Shown: positions 26,001-34,985, counted from the first letter of the stretch. The stretch: DNA of 64,000 nt from Mayfieldus sp038040285 (GCA_038040285.1 JBBPIN010000005.1:35392-99391), one strand, 5' to 3'. Notes: generated from the letters alone by a model not told the origin. Numbers and translations: made by a program.

Positions 26001-26921
26001 TTAGCGATCTTGCAGGTCGGCGACCGTGAACGGCTGCCCGGTCGCGCGGGCTCGCCACATGGCTGAATCGGCCGCGCGCAACAGATGTGAGGGTTCCTCG
26101 CCGTGCTCGGGACAGCCGACGACGCCGGTGGAGACCGTTATCCGAAGTCCGCTGGCCCGCTCCAGCCTCGTGAGGATCTCGGTGATCCGATGCGCCATCT
26201 GGGCGGCGGACGCGGCGGTCTGGTTGGGAGCGAGCACGCATAGCCCGTCCCCCTGGGAATAGAAGGCCTCGTCCATCAGCCTGATGCTGCCCCGGACAGC
26301 ATGCGACACGACCCCCATCGCCTCCTCCCCGTTGCGGGCGCCGGGCCCGTCGACGTCGAGGACGAGGAGCGCGAACGGAGCTCCGTAGCGTTTTGTCGCG
26401 GCAACCATTTGCTCGAGGCGCTGTTCCATCTGCCCGCCTCTGAGCAAAACGGTGGCAGGGTCGGTGCCTGACGACTGCTGGGACAGCGTGTCGACGGTAT
26501 GTCCGCCGATTCGCGTGAACAGCGCCGCGAGCCGCTCAGCCGCCTCCGCGAACAGCTCCGGCTCGGACCCGGCAAGCTCCATCCGCAGCGTCGCCAGCAG
26601 CGCCGAGTGCAAGTAGGAGATCTCGCGCGTGAGCTGGGCGGGCGAGGTGGACGCGCCCCGCATCTTGGCGAGACGCGCAGCGCGATCCAACGCAGCCGCC
26701 GCAGAACCCCGGTCCTCGCTGGTCAGGGCCGAAAGAATGTCGCTGATCAAAGCCGGCAACTCGCTGGTCGCCCAGGTCAGCGGCATCTGCTCGACGTCCG
26801 AGAGGTCCGAGTTGAGGATCACGTCGACCAGCCACGCCTTGGCGATCTGCTCACGCGAGCGTTCGACCTTGGCGAGCTGAGCACGCAGAGACGCTTCAGT
26901 CCTGGAGCCGTTCTCTCCCAT
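26001..26921 (-). CDS. degenerate GGDEF-domain protein
   Basis: A 306-residue protein. The first ~170 residues are helical with no recognised sensor. The last ~135 form a diguanylate-cyclase fold (ALLVLDVDGPGARNGEEAMG; ITVSTGVVGCPEHGEEPSHL; LLRAADSAMWRARATGQ). At the signature position it reads FYSQGDGLCVL, so GGDEF has become QGDGL. The catalytic Glu and second Gly are lost, which makes cyclase activity unlikely; it may bind nucleotide or partners. Start ATG at 26921. A longer frame through the upstream gene arises only because that gene has a frameshift. Confidence 0.75.
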   Translation of the reverse strand: MGENGSRTEASLRAQLAKVERSREQIAKAWLVDVILNSDLSDVEQMPLTWATSELPALISDILSALTSEDRGSAAAALDRAARLAKMRGASTSPAQLTREISYLHSALLATLRMELAGSEPELFAEAAERLAALFTRIGGHTVDTLSQQSSGTDPATVLLRGGQMEQRLEQMVAATKRYGAPFALLVLDVDGPGARNGEEAMGVVSHAVRGSIRLMDEAFYSQGDGLCVLAPNQTAASAAQMAHRITEILTRLERASGLRITVSTGVVGCPEHGEEPSHLLRAADSAMWRARATGQPFTVADLQDR

Positions 26922-27003
26922 ACCGCGCTGATGGTACGCACGGTGGCCGCAGCAGGCCGCAACTTCTCCTACTTTTTCGTACCCCTCATCTTTTTCCCAC
27001 CGC

Positions 27004-27401
27004 CTAGGTGGCCGTCTGTCCCAGCAGCTCGCGTGCGCTCTGTGGGTCGCCGAACACGCGGGCGGAACGGATCCGCCCACCTCCCACAGCCAGGCGTTGG
27101 GCGCATCGATCACCGCCAGCTCGCGGCGCGCACGCACCCGACCGAATACCACCAGGCGGCTCTTCGAGAGCTCGTGGAAATCGGTCGGCAGCAGCTCGAT
27201 CTCGTCCCACATCTCTCCCATATCGCACAGGTACTCGACCAGGCCGTCGTGGCCGCGATAGGGCTCTGAACGGCCGGCGACCATGCCGGTCACGGTGTGG
27301 ATCTCGATCCGCGGATCGGCGATCCTGCGCAGTGCATCGAGATCGCGCTTCGAGAAGGCCTGATACGCCCGCCGAACAAGCTCCTCGGCTTTGGCCGACA
27401 T
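27004..27401 (-). pseudogene. SnoaL-like protein with a one-base frameshift near its end
   Basis: Reads MSAKAEELVRRAYQAFSKRD, a standard NTF2-fold first helix, to NAWLWEVGG. There the frame must shift by one base (near 27075-27080) to continue GRIRSARVFGDPQSARELL and stop at 27004. Adding one base gives 133 codons. Without the shift the frame runs on into the GGDEF gene, producing a false fusion. Either an assembly error in a G/C run or a real mutation. It follows recR by 2 bp. Confidence 0.75.
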
Positions 27402-27403
27402 CC

Positions 27404-28000
27404 CTAGAGGGCCTGCCTACCCACCAGCGCTTTGCCCAGGGTGACCTCGTCGGCGTGCTCGAGATCGGCCCCGACCGGTAGCCCACTGGCCAGGCGGGTG
27501 ACCGTGACGCCGCTGCGCAGCGCCTCGGCGATGTGAAGCGCGGTTGCCTCCCCGGTGGTCGTCGGGTTGGTTGCCAGCACGACCTCGCTGATCTCGTCCG
27601 ATCGCGCACGCTCGAACAACTCGGCGATCCGCAGGTCCTCGGGATCGATTCCGTCGATCGGAGACAGAGCGCCGCCGAGCACGTGATAGACGCCGCGGTA
27701 CTCGTGGGTCCGCTCGATCGGGATCACGTCGGCCGGCTCCTCGACCACGCAGATCAGCGATGGATCGCGGGATGAGTCGGTACAGATCCGGCAGCGCGGC
27801 CCTTCGGCGAGGTTGAAGCAGACTTCACACAGGCCCACCTTCTCCTTCATCTCGCGGATCGAGTCGGCCAGCGCCTCGGCCTCGGAGTCCTCGGCGCGCA
27901 GCAGGTGGAAGGCGAGCCGCTGGGCGGTGCGCTGGCCGATCCCAGGGAGTCTTTGAAGCTCGGCGACCAGCCGGCCCAGCGGCGCCGGGCCCTCGGTCAC
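27404..28000 (-). CDS. recR: recombination mediator RecR
   Basis: A 198-residue protein that works with RecO/RecF to load RecA at gaps. It has the N-terminal helix-hairpin-helix (LQRLPGIGQRTAQRLAFHLL), a C4 zinc finger (LCEVCFNLAEGPRCRICTD), the Toprim domain (ICVVEEPADVIPIERT; LGGALSPIDGIDPEDLRI) and the Walker-B-like C-terminus (VTRLASGLPVGADLEHADEV). Full family length. GTG start overlaps the ybaB stop, forming a recR-ybaB-dnaX unit. Confidence 0.97.
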   Translation of the reverse strand: MTEGPAPLGRLVAELQRLPGIGQRTAQRLAFHLLRAEDSEAEALADSIREMKEKVGLCEVCFNLAEGPRCRICTDSSRDPSLICVVEEPADVIPIERTHEYRGVYHVLGGALSPIDGIDPEDLRIAELFERARSDEISEVVLATNPTTTGEATALHIAEALRSGVTVTRLASGLPVGADLEHADEVTLGKALVGRQAL

Positions 28001-28362
28001 GGCCCGGGGAGCCCCCCGCCCCCCGGCCCGGCCATCCCTAACCCGCCGAGTCCTCCAGTGATGCCTCCCATCTTGCTGGTCGCCAGCTCCTGCGCCGAGC
28101 GGATCGCCTCGTTGACGGCGGCCATCACCATGTCGGCGAGCATCTCGGCGTCCTCGGGGTCAACTGCCTCGGGGTCGATCTCGATCGACTTCAGCCGCAG
28201 GTCGCCGCTCATCCTCACCTTGACCATTCCCCCGCCGGTGCTCGCCTCCACCTCCTCGTTGGCGAGCTGCTCCTGGGCCTTGGCCATCTCGGCCTGCATC
28301 TGCTGCGCCTGCTTGAGCAGCGCGTTCATGTCCAGGCCGCCCGGCCCGCCCCCGCGCGCCAT
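27997..28362 (-). CDS. ybaB: YbaB/EbfC nucleoid-associated protein
   Basis: A 121-residue DNA-binding nucleoid-associated protein. MNALLKQAQQMQAEMAKAQE is the first helix; GGGMVKVRMSGDLRLKSIEI is the central sheet with the conserved G-D/N; DPEDAEMLADMVMAAVNEAI is the last helix. The Gly-rich tail (GGLGGLGMAGPGGGG) is disordered. It overlaps dnaX by one base at its start and recR at its end. Confidence 0.93.
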   Translation of the reverse strand: MARGGGPGGLDMNALLKQAQQMQAEMAKAQEQLANEEVEASTGGGMVKVRMSGDLRLKSIEIDPEAVDPEDAEMLADMVMAAVNEAIRSAQELATSKMGGITGGLGGLGMAGPGGGGLPGP

Positions 28363-30056
28363 CAGGCCTTCCCCTCCACTTCCTCGGCGTCGAACTCCGA
28401 CTTGATGCGCTCCAGCAGCTCCTCCTCGTCGAGTTGCTCCTCTGGCTCTGCGACCGACTCGCCGTCGAGCAGCACGTAGACGGGTCGCAGCCGCTCGCCG
28501 ACGATCGTGCGCAGCGCCTCGGTGAAGCGCTCGCGATGCTCGGCGGCCTCCGCCTTGCGCTTGTTGAAGGTCGAGCCGGCGGGAAAGCCGATGCGCAGGA
28601 TTCCCTCCTCGCTGTCAACCGCGATTGGCCGCGCGCCCTCGAAAAGGGCAGACAGCATCGCCGAGCCCGACTGGCGCACCTGATCGATCACCGCGGGCCA
28701 GACCCGCAGCACCCGTTCGAGGTCGATTTGGTCAGCATTCGCCTCCTCGGCCGTATCGGCCTCCGGCGCCGGTTCGAGATCCGCCGCCGCCTCTTCCTTC
28801 TCGTTGCTAGTTGCTCGTTGCTCGTTGCTCGCCGTCGCCGCCGGTTCCTCGTTCCTCGTTCCTCGCTCCTCGGGCTTGGGAGCGGGCGCCGGCGCGGGCT
28901 CGGCGTCGCCAAACCGCTTCTCCAGCCTCTCCACCCTGCGCAGCAGTCCCTCGCCCGCCGGGTCGAGATCGGGTCGCGCCGCCTTCAGCAGCGCCAGCTC
29001 GACCGCCATGCGGGCGTCGTCGCCCTCGCGCATCGCAGCCAGGCTTTCCGCCAGCTCGTCGATCGTGCGCACCAGGGCCGCCGGGCCGATCGCCGCGGCT
29101 TGAGCGCGCAAACGATCGGGGTCCGAAGCGGTAACCACGAATGTGTCGGGCACCTCGCCGGTCGTCTGGATCACCAGCAGGTGGCGAAGGTGGGCGAGCA
29201 GGTCGCGTGCGAACTGCGCCGGGTCGCGGCCGGAGCGGGCCAGTTGCTCGACCGCCTCAAACGCCGCCTTCGGGTCCTCCGCCGCGACCGCGTCCACAGC
29301 CCCGAACAACAGGTCCGCGTCGGCCGCTCCGAGCAGCTCCAGCACCGCGTCGAGCTCGACCTTCTCGCCGCCGAAGGCGACAAGCTGGTCGAGGGTGGCG
29401 AGCGCGTCGCGAAAGCTCCCGGCGGCGGACCGGGCCAGCATCGCCACGGCGGCGTCGTCGACCTCGATTTCCTCCGCGGCGGCGACCCGCCGCACGACCT
29501 CGGCGATCTGCTCCAGCGAGGGCCGCTGGAAGTCGAAGCGCTGGCAGCGGTCGGCGATCGTCGGCATCACCTTGTGCGCCTCGGTCGTCGCCAGGACGAA
29601 GGCCGTGTTGGGGGGTGGCTCCTCGAGCGTTTTCAAAAAGGCGTTCCAGGCCTCCTTGGTGAGCATGTGTGCCTCGTCGAGGATGTAGACCTTCCAGTGG
29701 CCGCCGGCGGGCGCGTAGGCAACCCGCTCGCGAAGGTCGCGGACGTCGTCGACCGAGCGGTTCGAGGCGGCGTCCATCTCGATCACGTCCATCGAGGTGC
29801 CGGCGGCGATCGTCAAACAGGACTCGCACTTGCCGCACGGCTGCGTGGTCGGCCCCTGCTCGCAGTTCAGCGAGCGGGCGAGGATCTTCGCCATCGAGGT
29901 CTTGCCGGTGCCCCGCGAGCCGACGAACAGGTAGGCGTGGTGGACCTTGCCCATCTCGACCGCGTTGCGCAGCGTGCGCACGACGTGTTGCTGGCCGACC
30001 ACCTCGTCGAAAGACCCGGGGCGGTGGCGGCGGTAGAGGGAAGCGCTCTCACTCAC
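28362..30056 (-). CDS. dnaX: DNA polymerase III subunit gamma/tau
   Basis: A 564-residue clamp-loader ATPase. Motifs: RPGSFDEVVGQQHVVRTL, Walker A GSRGTGKTSMAKIL (about 47-60), a zinc-binding CEQGPTTQPCGKCESC, the DEAH-type Walker B YILDEAHMLTKEAW, and an SRC-like motif. Domain III ends near residue 365. A low-complexity linker (RGTRNEEPAATASNEQRATS region) follows, then a C-terminal domain of about 110 residues. The linker DNA (28797-28871) consists of short repeats, GTTGCTCG and TTCCTCG units, that look inserted. First gene of the dnaX-ybaB-recR unit. Confidence 0.96.
   Translation of the reverse strand: MSESASLYRRHRPGSFDEVVGQQHVVRTLRNAVEMGKVHHAYLFVGSRGTGKTSMAKILARSLNCEQGPTTQPCGKCESCLTIAAGTSMDVIEMDAASNRSVDDVRDLRERVAYAPAGGHWKVYILDEAHMLTKEAWNAFLKTLEEPPPNTAFVLATTEAHKVMPTIADRCQRFDFQRPSLEQIAEVVRRVAAAEEIEVDDAAVAMLARSAAGSFRDALATLDQLVAFGGEKVELDAVLELLGAADADLLFGAVDAVAAEDPKAAFEAVEQLARSGRDPAQFARDLLAHLRHLLVIQTTGEVPDTFVVTASDPDRLRAQAAAIGPAALVRTIDELAESLAAMREGDDARMAVELALLKAARPDLDPAGEGLLRRVERLEKRFGDAEPAPAPAPKPEERGTRNEEPAATASNEQRATSNEKEEAAADLEPAPEADTAEEANADQIDLERVLRVWPAVIDQVRQSGSAMLSALFEGARPIAVDSEEGILRIGFPAGSTFNKRKAEAAEHRERFTEALRTIVGERLRPVYVLLDGESVAEPEEQLDEEELLERIKSEFDAEEVEGKA
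28797..28871. repeat. low-complexity tandem units inside dnaX
   Basis: Two adjacent tracts: GTTGCTCG-like units (28797-28835) and TTCCTCG units (28848-28871). They encode Asn/Glu/Arg-rich linker residues. The first resembles the sdhA-sdhB spacer repeat at 15598-15621. Confidence 0.6.
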
Positions 30057-30119
30057 GGGCAGTCGAGCCTAGCAACGGTGAAGGCGGGCGCCAGCTTGCC
30101 CGCTCTGTACCTTGCGCCG

Positions 30120-31571
30120 GTGCTTCGCAAGCTCCGACCTCTTGCCTGGATCGGCGCCATCGCGCTGGGTCTGTGGCTGATCTTCCCCTTCGGCTTTCCG
30201 AACTACGACACCGTCTACATGCTCGTCTGGGGCGACGAGCTGGCCCACGGGATCAGCCCTGACACCGCCGCGCCGCTGCCCCCCACGCCGCACCCGCTAG
30301 CCGAGCTCTGGGGCCTGCTGCTGGCCCCGTTCGGCGCCGTCACCGCCTCCGATGCGACCACGGTCGTCGCCTACCTGGCGCTGGGAGCGATCGCGTATCT
30401 GGTCTACCGGCTCGGGACGCTGTGGTTCGACCGCGCGATCGGCGTCCTGGCGGCGGCGATCGTGCTCACCCGGGCGCCCCTCCTCAGCAACGGGCTGCGC
30501 GCCTACGTCGACCTTCCCTACATCGCGCTTGCCCTCGCGGCGTTGGTGGTGGAGACCCGGCGGCCGCGCGCCGGCTGGCCGGTGCTGGCGCTGCTTTCGG
30601 TGGCCGGGCTGCTGCGGCCCGAGGCCTGGCTGTTCTCGGCCGCATACCTCGCCTACCTGCTGCTCGAGCGCGACCCGGGGCGAGAGGGGTTGGCGTTGCG
30701 CTGGCGTCCGAGGCTGGAGCGAGGCCAGGTCGCCGGCCTGGTCGTGCTGGCCGCCTCGGCCCCGCTGGCATGGGCCGTCTTCGACCTGATCACCACCGGC
30801 GACGCCCTGTACTCGTTCACAGGCACCCGCGACACGGTGGACACGCTGAACCGTCAAACCGGTCCAGTGGACCTGGTGCTCTACGGGCCACGACGGCTCG
30901 GCGAGGTGATGCAACTGCCCGGACTGATCGGCGCCGCGCCCGGAATGGTCCTCGGCTTCGCCTTCCTGCGGCCCCGGGCGCTGCCGGGGATCGTCGCCGC
31001 GGTGCTGGCCGGTCTCGCGTTCGCGATCCTGGCCTGCGCCGGCCTCGCGATCATCCCCCGCTACACGATGCTCGCCGCAGCGGTGCTCGCAGTCTTCTGC
31101 GCACTCGCGCTGCTCGGCTGGCGGCTGCTGCCGGTCGATCACCCCTGGCGGCGGCGTTGGCAGCTGATCGCCGGCGTGGTCCTCGTCGCCTTCCTGGTCC
31201 AGGCCCCCCAGCAGTACGACTATCTGAAGACCGTTCACAACGACCTCGACGAGCAGAGCGCGATCGAGTCCGACCTGCACGACCTGGTCGATTCGGGCGC
31301 CTTCAAACCGGACTGCGTTCCGATCTCGGTCCCCAACCATCGCGCGGTCCCGCGGCTTGCCGCCTGGCTCGACATACGCCCCTCACGGATCGTCAGCTCG
31401 TCCGAGCAGCGCCAGCCGAGCCGCGGCTACTTCCTCGACCCGGCGAACGAGAACGTCGTCCGCCACTTCGTCCTCGACCCCAACGATCCGAGGCGGCTGA
31501 CGACCAAGGTCCCGGCGGGCTTTCGCCGTGTCGCCCGAAACGAGTCCTGGATCCTCTACGCGCGCTGCTGA
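30120..31571 (+). CDS. polytopic membrane protein, GT-C glycosyltransferase-like
   Basis: A 483-residue integral membrane protein with about ten helices. An early loop has NYDTVYMLVWGDELAHG, where the acidic WGDE resembles the loop motif of GT-C enzymes, and a second TRAPLLSNGLRAYVDLPYIA motif follows. The last ~100 residues are extracytoplasmic. A lipid-linked sugar transferase is likely but unproven. Two GTG starts are in frame: 30120 (VLRKLRPLAW) used here, and 30078. Divergent from dnaX. Confidence 0.7.
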   Translation: MLRKLRPLAWIGAIALGLWLIFPFGFPNYDTVYMLVWGDELAHGISPDTAAPLPPTPHPLAELWGLLLAPFGAVTASDATTVVAYLALGAIAYLVYRLGTLWFDRAIGVLAAAIVLTRAPLLSNGLRAYVDLPYIALALAALVVETRRPRAGWPVLALLSVAGLLRPEAWLFSAAYLAYLLLERDPGREGLALRWRPRLERGQVAGLVVLAASAPLAWAVFDLITTGDALYSFTGTRDTVDTLNRQTGPVDLVLYGPRRLGEVMQLPGLIGAAPGMVLGFAFLRPRALPGIVAAVLAGLAFAILACAGLAIIPRYTMLAAAVLAVFCALALLGWRLLPVDHPWRRRWQLIAGVVLVAFLVQAPQQYDYLKTVHNDLDEQSAIESDLHDLVDSGAFKPDCVPISVPNHRAVPRLAAWLDIRPSRIVSSSEQRQPSRGYFLDPANENVVRHFVLDPNDPRRLTTKVPAGFRRVARNESWILYARC

Positions 31572-31640
31572 GAGATATATGGACCGTGCGTCCCGCCTTC
31601 GAAGCGCGGTCTCCGGGCGTGCCCGCCGCCGGCTGGCTCG

Positions 31641-31736
31641 GGCCAGGCTTGCCTGCGGCACCTGCGGCTTCCGCTTAAGGCTGCTTCCTTCCGGACCTGA
31701 CCTGGTTCGCGGGCCCACATCGCGCAGGACCTGGCC
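31641..31736 (-). ncRNA. ffs: signal recognition particle RNA (small bacterial SRP RNA)
   Basis: On the minus strand the conserved apical domain reads GTCAGGTCCGGAAGGAAGCA, followed by GCC, complementary to 31679-31700. The closing stem pairs GGCCAGG (31736-31730) with CCTGGCC (31647-31641), and CCTGCG with CGCAGG continues it. The RNA binds Ffh to target membrane proteins. An ffs near dnaX is common in bacteria. Flanking inverted segments may extend the helix by some 10 bases each side. Confidence 0.92.
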
Positions 31737-31898
31737 GTCAGCGCCGCCTGCGGCGTACTGACCCCGAAGGCCAGCCCCTCAGAACGGGTTTCGGCCCCGC
31801 TAGAGCGGATTGCGGGTGACAGGGCACCGCTAGCACCCCGCCTAGCACGGTCCGTTGATGATGCTAGCGCGGCGCTGTCCTCCTAGACTCGCCCCGCA

Positions 31899-32312
31899 GT
31901 GACCGAGATCGAAGAGGACGACGGCGAGCGGGCCGAGATCGCCAAGCGCGACGAGGCCGCGCGCGAGACCACGATCGCGAAGCTGGCGGCGGCGCTGAAG
32001 CGCACCGACGAACAGCCGAGGCTCTTGCTGGCGGCGAAGCTGGCCAGAGAGCTGCTGCGCGGTGACAGCCGCTACGGCGACCCGCTCTCCACCGCCGGCT
32101 CGAACCCTTCGCAGAAGCTCGGACGCAGACTCTCGGCGCTGACCGCGGAGCGGCCAAGCCTGTTGGGAGAGATCGGGCTCAGCGCGCTTCAGGTCTGGGA
32201 ATCGATTTCCGCTCAAGGCGCCGACCAGGGAGAGCGCGAGCTGGCGATCCTGTTCACCGACCTGGTCGACTTAACCAACCCACCTTTGTTCGGGAGCGTC
32301 GATCCCTCGTGA
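31899..32312 (+). pseudogene. class III nucleotide cyclase, 5' part, interrupted by a serine-integrase element
   Basis: GTG at 31899 opens a frame with a helical N-terminal region (AAALKRTDEQPRLLLAAKLA) that reaches the cyclase core RELAILFTDLVD, where the metal-binding Asp lies. At 32268 it meets the left end of the inserted element and reads only 14 more codons (LTNPPLFGSVDPS) to a stop. The missing part is at 39087-39545. Joined at the shared GACTT, the gene would encode a 276-residue protein. As it stands it lacks the catalytic domain. Confidence 0.9.
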
Positions 32313-33934
32313 CGGAGGATCGGTCGGAACGCCTCGTCGATGCCGTCGAGCAGCTCGGGTTTGGGGAACGGATAGACGATCCAACCGTCAGCCGTGAACG
32401 GTTCGGACCCCGACTCCCGGATTTCAAGGTCGAGGGCGGCGCGATCCTCCGCGAGCGCCTTCTGGACGCCGGACGGCAATCCTTCGAGCGTTCGTTCGCC
32501 AGCGGCCCTCACGCCCCGCGGAGCGACGAGGAACACGTCGAATAGGGCGCGCAACTCCAACCGCACCTGCTCGATGCCTTCGGCGTCCGTCACCTTGCCG
32601 GCGACCGCGGCGCGGATCGACTTCACGCGCTCAAGGGCGGCATCCTTCGGGTCAGCGACGTGGGCGGCCGCCTCTTCGACCTGGCCCTCGCGGTCGCGAA
32701 GCTGCGCCAGGGCAGCCTGGGCGGCCTCGTGCTTGCTTTCGAGGCCCGGTTTCAGCTCGCGCCATTCATCAGCTGAAATCTCTCCGCTCGTGTAATCGCC
32801 CCGGACCCGCTCGACCGCCTCGGCCGCCTGCCGTTCCTCGCGGTTGGCGTCGGTGAGTCCCGCGGCGACCTCGCGGCGACCCTGATCGACCGCATCGGCA
32901 AGCTGGCGCTCTAGGGCGTCCACGTCAATCCCCACGTGCTCGAAGTAGGCGAAGGTGGCGGCGTCGAGCAGCTTGCGCGGGATCGGCGTTTGCGCGCAGT
33001 GGTCCACACCATGCCGCTCGCGGCCCAGGCACTTGTACGATTCGCGACCGTCGCGCGCATCGCTCCGGGGTGACATCGCATCGAGGCAGAGGCCGCAGCG
33101 GAGCAAGCCTTTCGTGAAGAGGAATGGCCCGGCGGGGAGCCGGCCGGGGCCGCCCTTCCGCGTCTCGGTGTTCGACTCGCGCTCGGACGCCACCTTCTGC
33201 CAGAGCGCCGGCTTGACGATCGCGACGTGCTGGCCCTTGAACTCACCATCGCCCCAGGGGATCGCCCCACGGTAGGTCGGATTCCGCAAGACCTGACCGA
33301 CCGCTGAGATTCGCCACTGACGCCCACGCGCGCTACGGATGCCGTCCTGATTCAGCCCGCGGGTGATCTGACGCTGGGAGCGGCCGCGGCCGGCCTCGCG
33401 GAAGATGCGCCGGACAATCACGGCTTGGGCCTCGATCGGGACCAGTACGCCGGCCTTCGACCCGTAGCCAAATGGGGCGCGGCCATGATGCCGACCCTCC
33501 GATGCGCGCTGCGCCGCGTTGGCGGAGACACGCTCGCCGAGCAGCTCGGCCTCGTATTCCGCGAGCGCCGCCAGAAGCGTCGGGAGCAGGCGGCCGGCGG
33601 CACTGCTCGTGTCGATCGGCTGCCGGACCGCGGCCAGCTCGACCCCGGCGGCCTTGAGGGTCGCGAACAGATCGAGCAGGCCGGCCGCGTCCCGCCCCAG
33701 CCGGTCGAGCGACACGAGGACGATGCGGTCAATCTCGGGGAGCGTCGCCAGCAGCCGATCCAGCTCGGGCCGCGACGTTTTGCGGCCGCTCACGCCCGCG
33801 TCCGTGAACAGCTCGGCCAGCTCCCAGCCTTGCGCGTCGATGTAGGAGCGGATCGACGCCTCTTGCTCATCGAGCGACAGGCCCTCTTTGGCTTGGCGCT
33901 GACTGCTCACCCTCGAATAGCCGGCGGCGCGCAT
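32213..33934 (-). CDS. large serine recombinase (site-specific integrase)
   Basis: A 573-residue large serine integrase. The N-terminal resolvase domain has RAAGYSRVSSQRQAKEGLSL with the nucleophile Ser, and IVLVSLDRLGRDAAGL. Next are the recombinase domain (APFGYGSKAGVLVPIEAQAV; INQDG-like GLNQDGIRSARGRQW), a zinc ribbon (LRCGLCLDAMSP to CLGRERHGVDHC), a coiled coil, and a C-terminal tail. The last 17-18 codons (from about 32267 down to 32213) are host cyclase DNA. In the excised circle the frame would instead continue NGLKFGRLFHAFDVNGPEQ and stop at 39008. It catalyses integration of the surrounding 6.8-kb element. Confidence 0.95.
   Translation of the reverse strand: MRAAGYSRVSSQRQAKEGLSLDEQEASIRSYIDAQGWELAELFTDAGVSGRKTSRPELDRLLATLPEIDRIVLVSLDRLGRDAAGLLDLFATLKAAGVELAAVRQPIDTSSAAGRLLPTLLAALAEYEAELLGERVSANAAQRASEGRHHGRAPFGYGSKAGVLVPIEAQAVIVRRIFREAGRGRSQRQITRGLNQDGIRSARGRQWRISAVGQVLRNPTYRGAIPWGDGEFKGQHVAIVKPALWQKVASERESNTETRKGGPGRLPAGPFLFTKGLLRCGLCLDAMSPRSDARDGRESYKCLGRERHGVDHCAQTPIPRKLLDAATFAYFEHVGIDVDALERQLADAVDQGRREVAAGLTDANREERQAAEAVERVRGDYTSGEISADEWRELKPGLESKHEAAQAALAQLRDREGQVEEAAAHVADPKDAALERVKSIRAAVAGKVTDAEGIEQVRLELRALFDVFLVAPRGVRAAGERTLEGLPSGVQKALAEDRAALDLEIRESGSEPFTADGWIVYPFPKPELLDGIDEAFRPILRHEGSTLPNKGGLVKSTRSVNRIASSRSPWSAP
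32268..32272. other. attL core (GACTT) of the serine-integrase element
   Basis: Left junction: host CCTGGTC-GACTT then element AACCAACCC. It shares GACTT with attR at 39084-39088. The 2-bp crossover dinucleotide must lie inside these five bases. Confidence 0.85.
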
Positions 33935-34388
33935 AGCGACCAGGTTAGATCAGCGCCGCCGAGGAGTCAACCGCAGCGACCGGCGAGCCCGTGGTCCCGC
34001 TGAGCAGCCCCCCAGGCGCCCTCAGCCGCTCGGAGACGGCTTCGCCGTCCGCCGGGGCTCCAGGGTGCTGCGTCGCGAGAATGAACCTTCCCGACTAGAT
34101 CGGTCAGGAATATTGATCGTCAGCTTCGTTGACCTGGCGCCCAGCACGCCGGGATTGGGGCTCAGCCGGTCGCCCCGGGGTCCTAGCTGTCAGGGCGGCA
34201 CCCATGAAGAAAACCGATGCTCCGGGGGTCCGGTCGAATCGGCTGGAATCAGCTTGGTATCTTGACTTGAGCGGTCAAGAATATGCCGAAAACGATCCCT
34301 TGAGGCCAGTCTGGCGCTCCGGGGTTACGCGCGTAAAAGCCGGTCGCCGCGTCGGTGGATCGAGGCTTAGACTCCCGCGCTAACGGCC
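33935..34388. other. 454-bp intergenic region inside the element
   Basis: No coding frame. It holds a hairpin GACGGC-TTC-GCCGTC (34044-34058 region) and the near-identical 13-mers CGGTCAGGAATAT (34101-34113) and CGGTCAAGAATAT (34272-34284), 171 bp apart. The second lies inside CTTGAC-N7-GTCAAG. These may be regulatory sites for the divergent integrase and methyltransferase genes. Confidence 0.5.
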
Positions 34389-34985
34389 GTGGTCGAGAGC
34401 AGCAACTACGCGAAGTTCCAGACGCGCAACCCGGTCGTGCGCCGGCTGATCGACCGCTTCTACGCGCGCATCGGTGAGATCGTCGCCCGGCTGCGGCCTA
34501 ACTCGGTGCTCGACGCCGGCTGTGGCGAGGGCGAGACGATCGCGCGCCTCGCCGGACTGCTTCCCGCTCGGGTCGCCGCAGTGGATCTCAGCGCTGAGGC
34601 GGTCGAGTTCACCGCGAGGCGATTTCCCGCGGTCGAGGTCACCCGGGAGAGCGTCCTCGAGCTTCCGTTCGAGGACGGTGCGTTCGAGCTCGTGATCTGC
34701 CTCGAGGTGCTCGAGCACCTCGAGGACCCGCGGGCCGCGATTGCCGAGCTCGCGCGGGGCAGCAATCGCGACGACGTCGTCTCGGTACCGCACGAGCCGT
34801 GGTTCCGGCTCGGCAGCATGCTGCGCGGCAAGCACCTCCACGACCTCGGCGACCATCCCGAGCACATCAGTCACTGGAACCGTGCAAGCCTGCGCCCGTT
34901 GCTCGAGTCCGAGTTCGAGCTGACGGAGATCTCGAGATCGTTTCCGTGGCTGATCGGCTCCTGCGGCGGTCACCGGGGGAGCTAG
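34389..34985 (+). CDS. class I SAM-dependent methyltransferase
   Basis: A 198-residue methyltransferase. SAM motif I is VLDAGCGEGETIARLAGLLP (residues ~39-58), an acidic residue ends strand 2 (AAVDLSAEAVEF), and ELPFEDGAFELVICLEVLEH is motif III/IV. VVSVPHEPWFRLGSMLRGKH and LGDHPEHISHWNRASL are characteristic of a family found beside glycan genes. It is shorter than UbiE-like relatives only at the C-terminus. GTG start at 34389. Its stop overlaps that of the convergent GT2 gene. Confidence 0.85.
   Translation: MVESSNYAKFQTRNPVVRRLIDRFYARIGEIVARLRPNSVLDAGCGEGETIARLAGLLPARVAAVDLSAEAVEFTARRFPAVEVTRESVLELPFEDGAFELVICLEVLEHLEDPRAAIAELARGSNRDDVVSVPHEPWFRLGSMLRGKHLHDLGDHPEHISHWNRASLRPLLESEFELTEISRSFPWLIGSCGGHRGS

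Noticed and set aside
26001..27401. SnoaL-GGDEF fusion protein
   Set aside because: The join exists only because the SnoaL gene has lost one base near 27,077; each part has its own normal start or end in another frame.
28434..31571. A very long plus-strand open frame (over 1000 codons) covering dnaX antisense and joining the membrane-protein gene
   Set aside because: The first part is only the complement of dnaX, lacking stops because of high G+C. Only the part from about 30,078 or 30,120 is a real protein.
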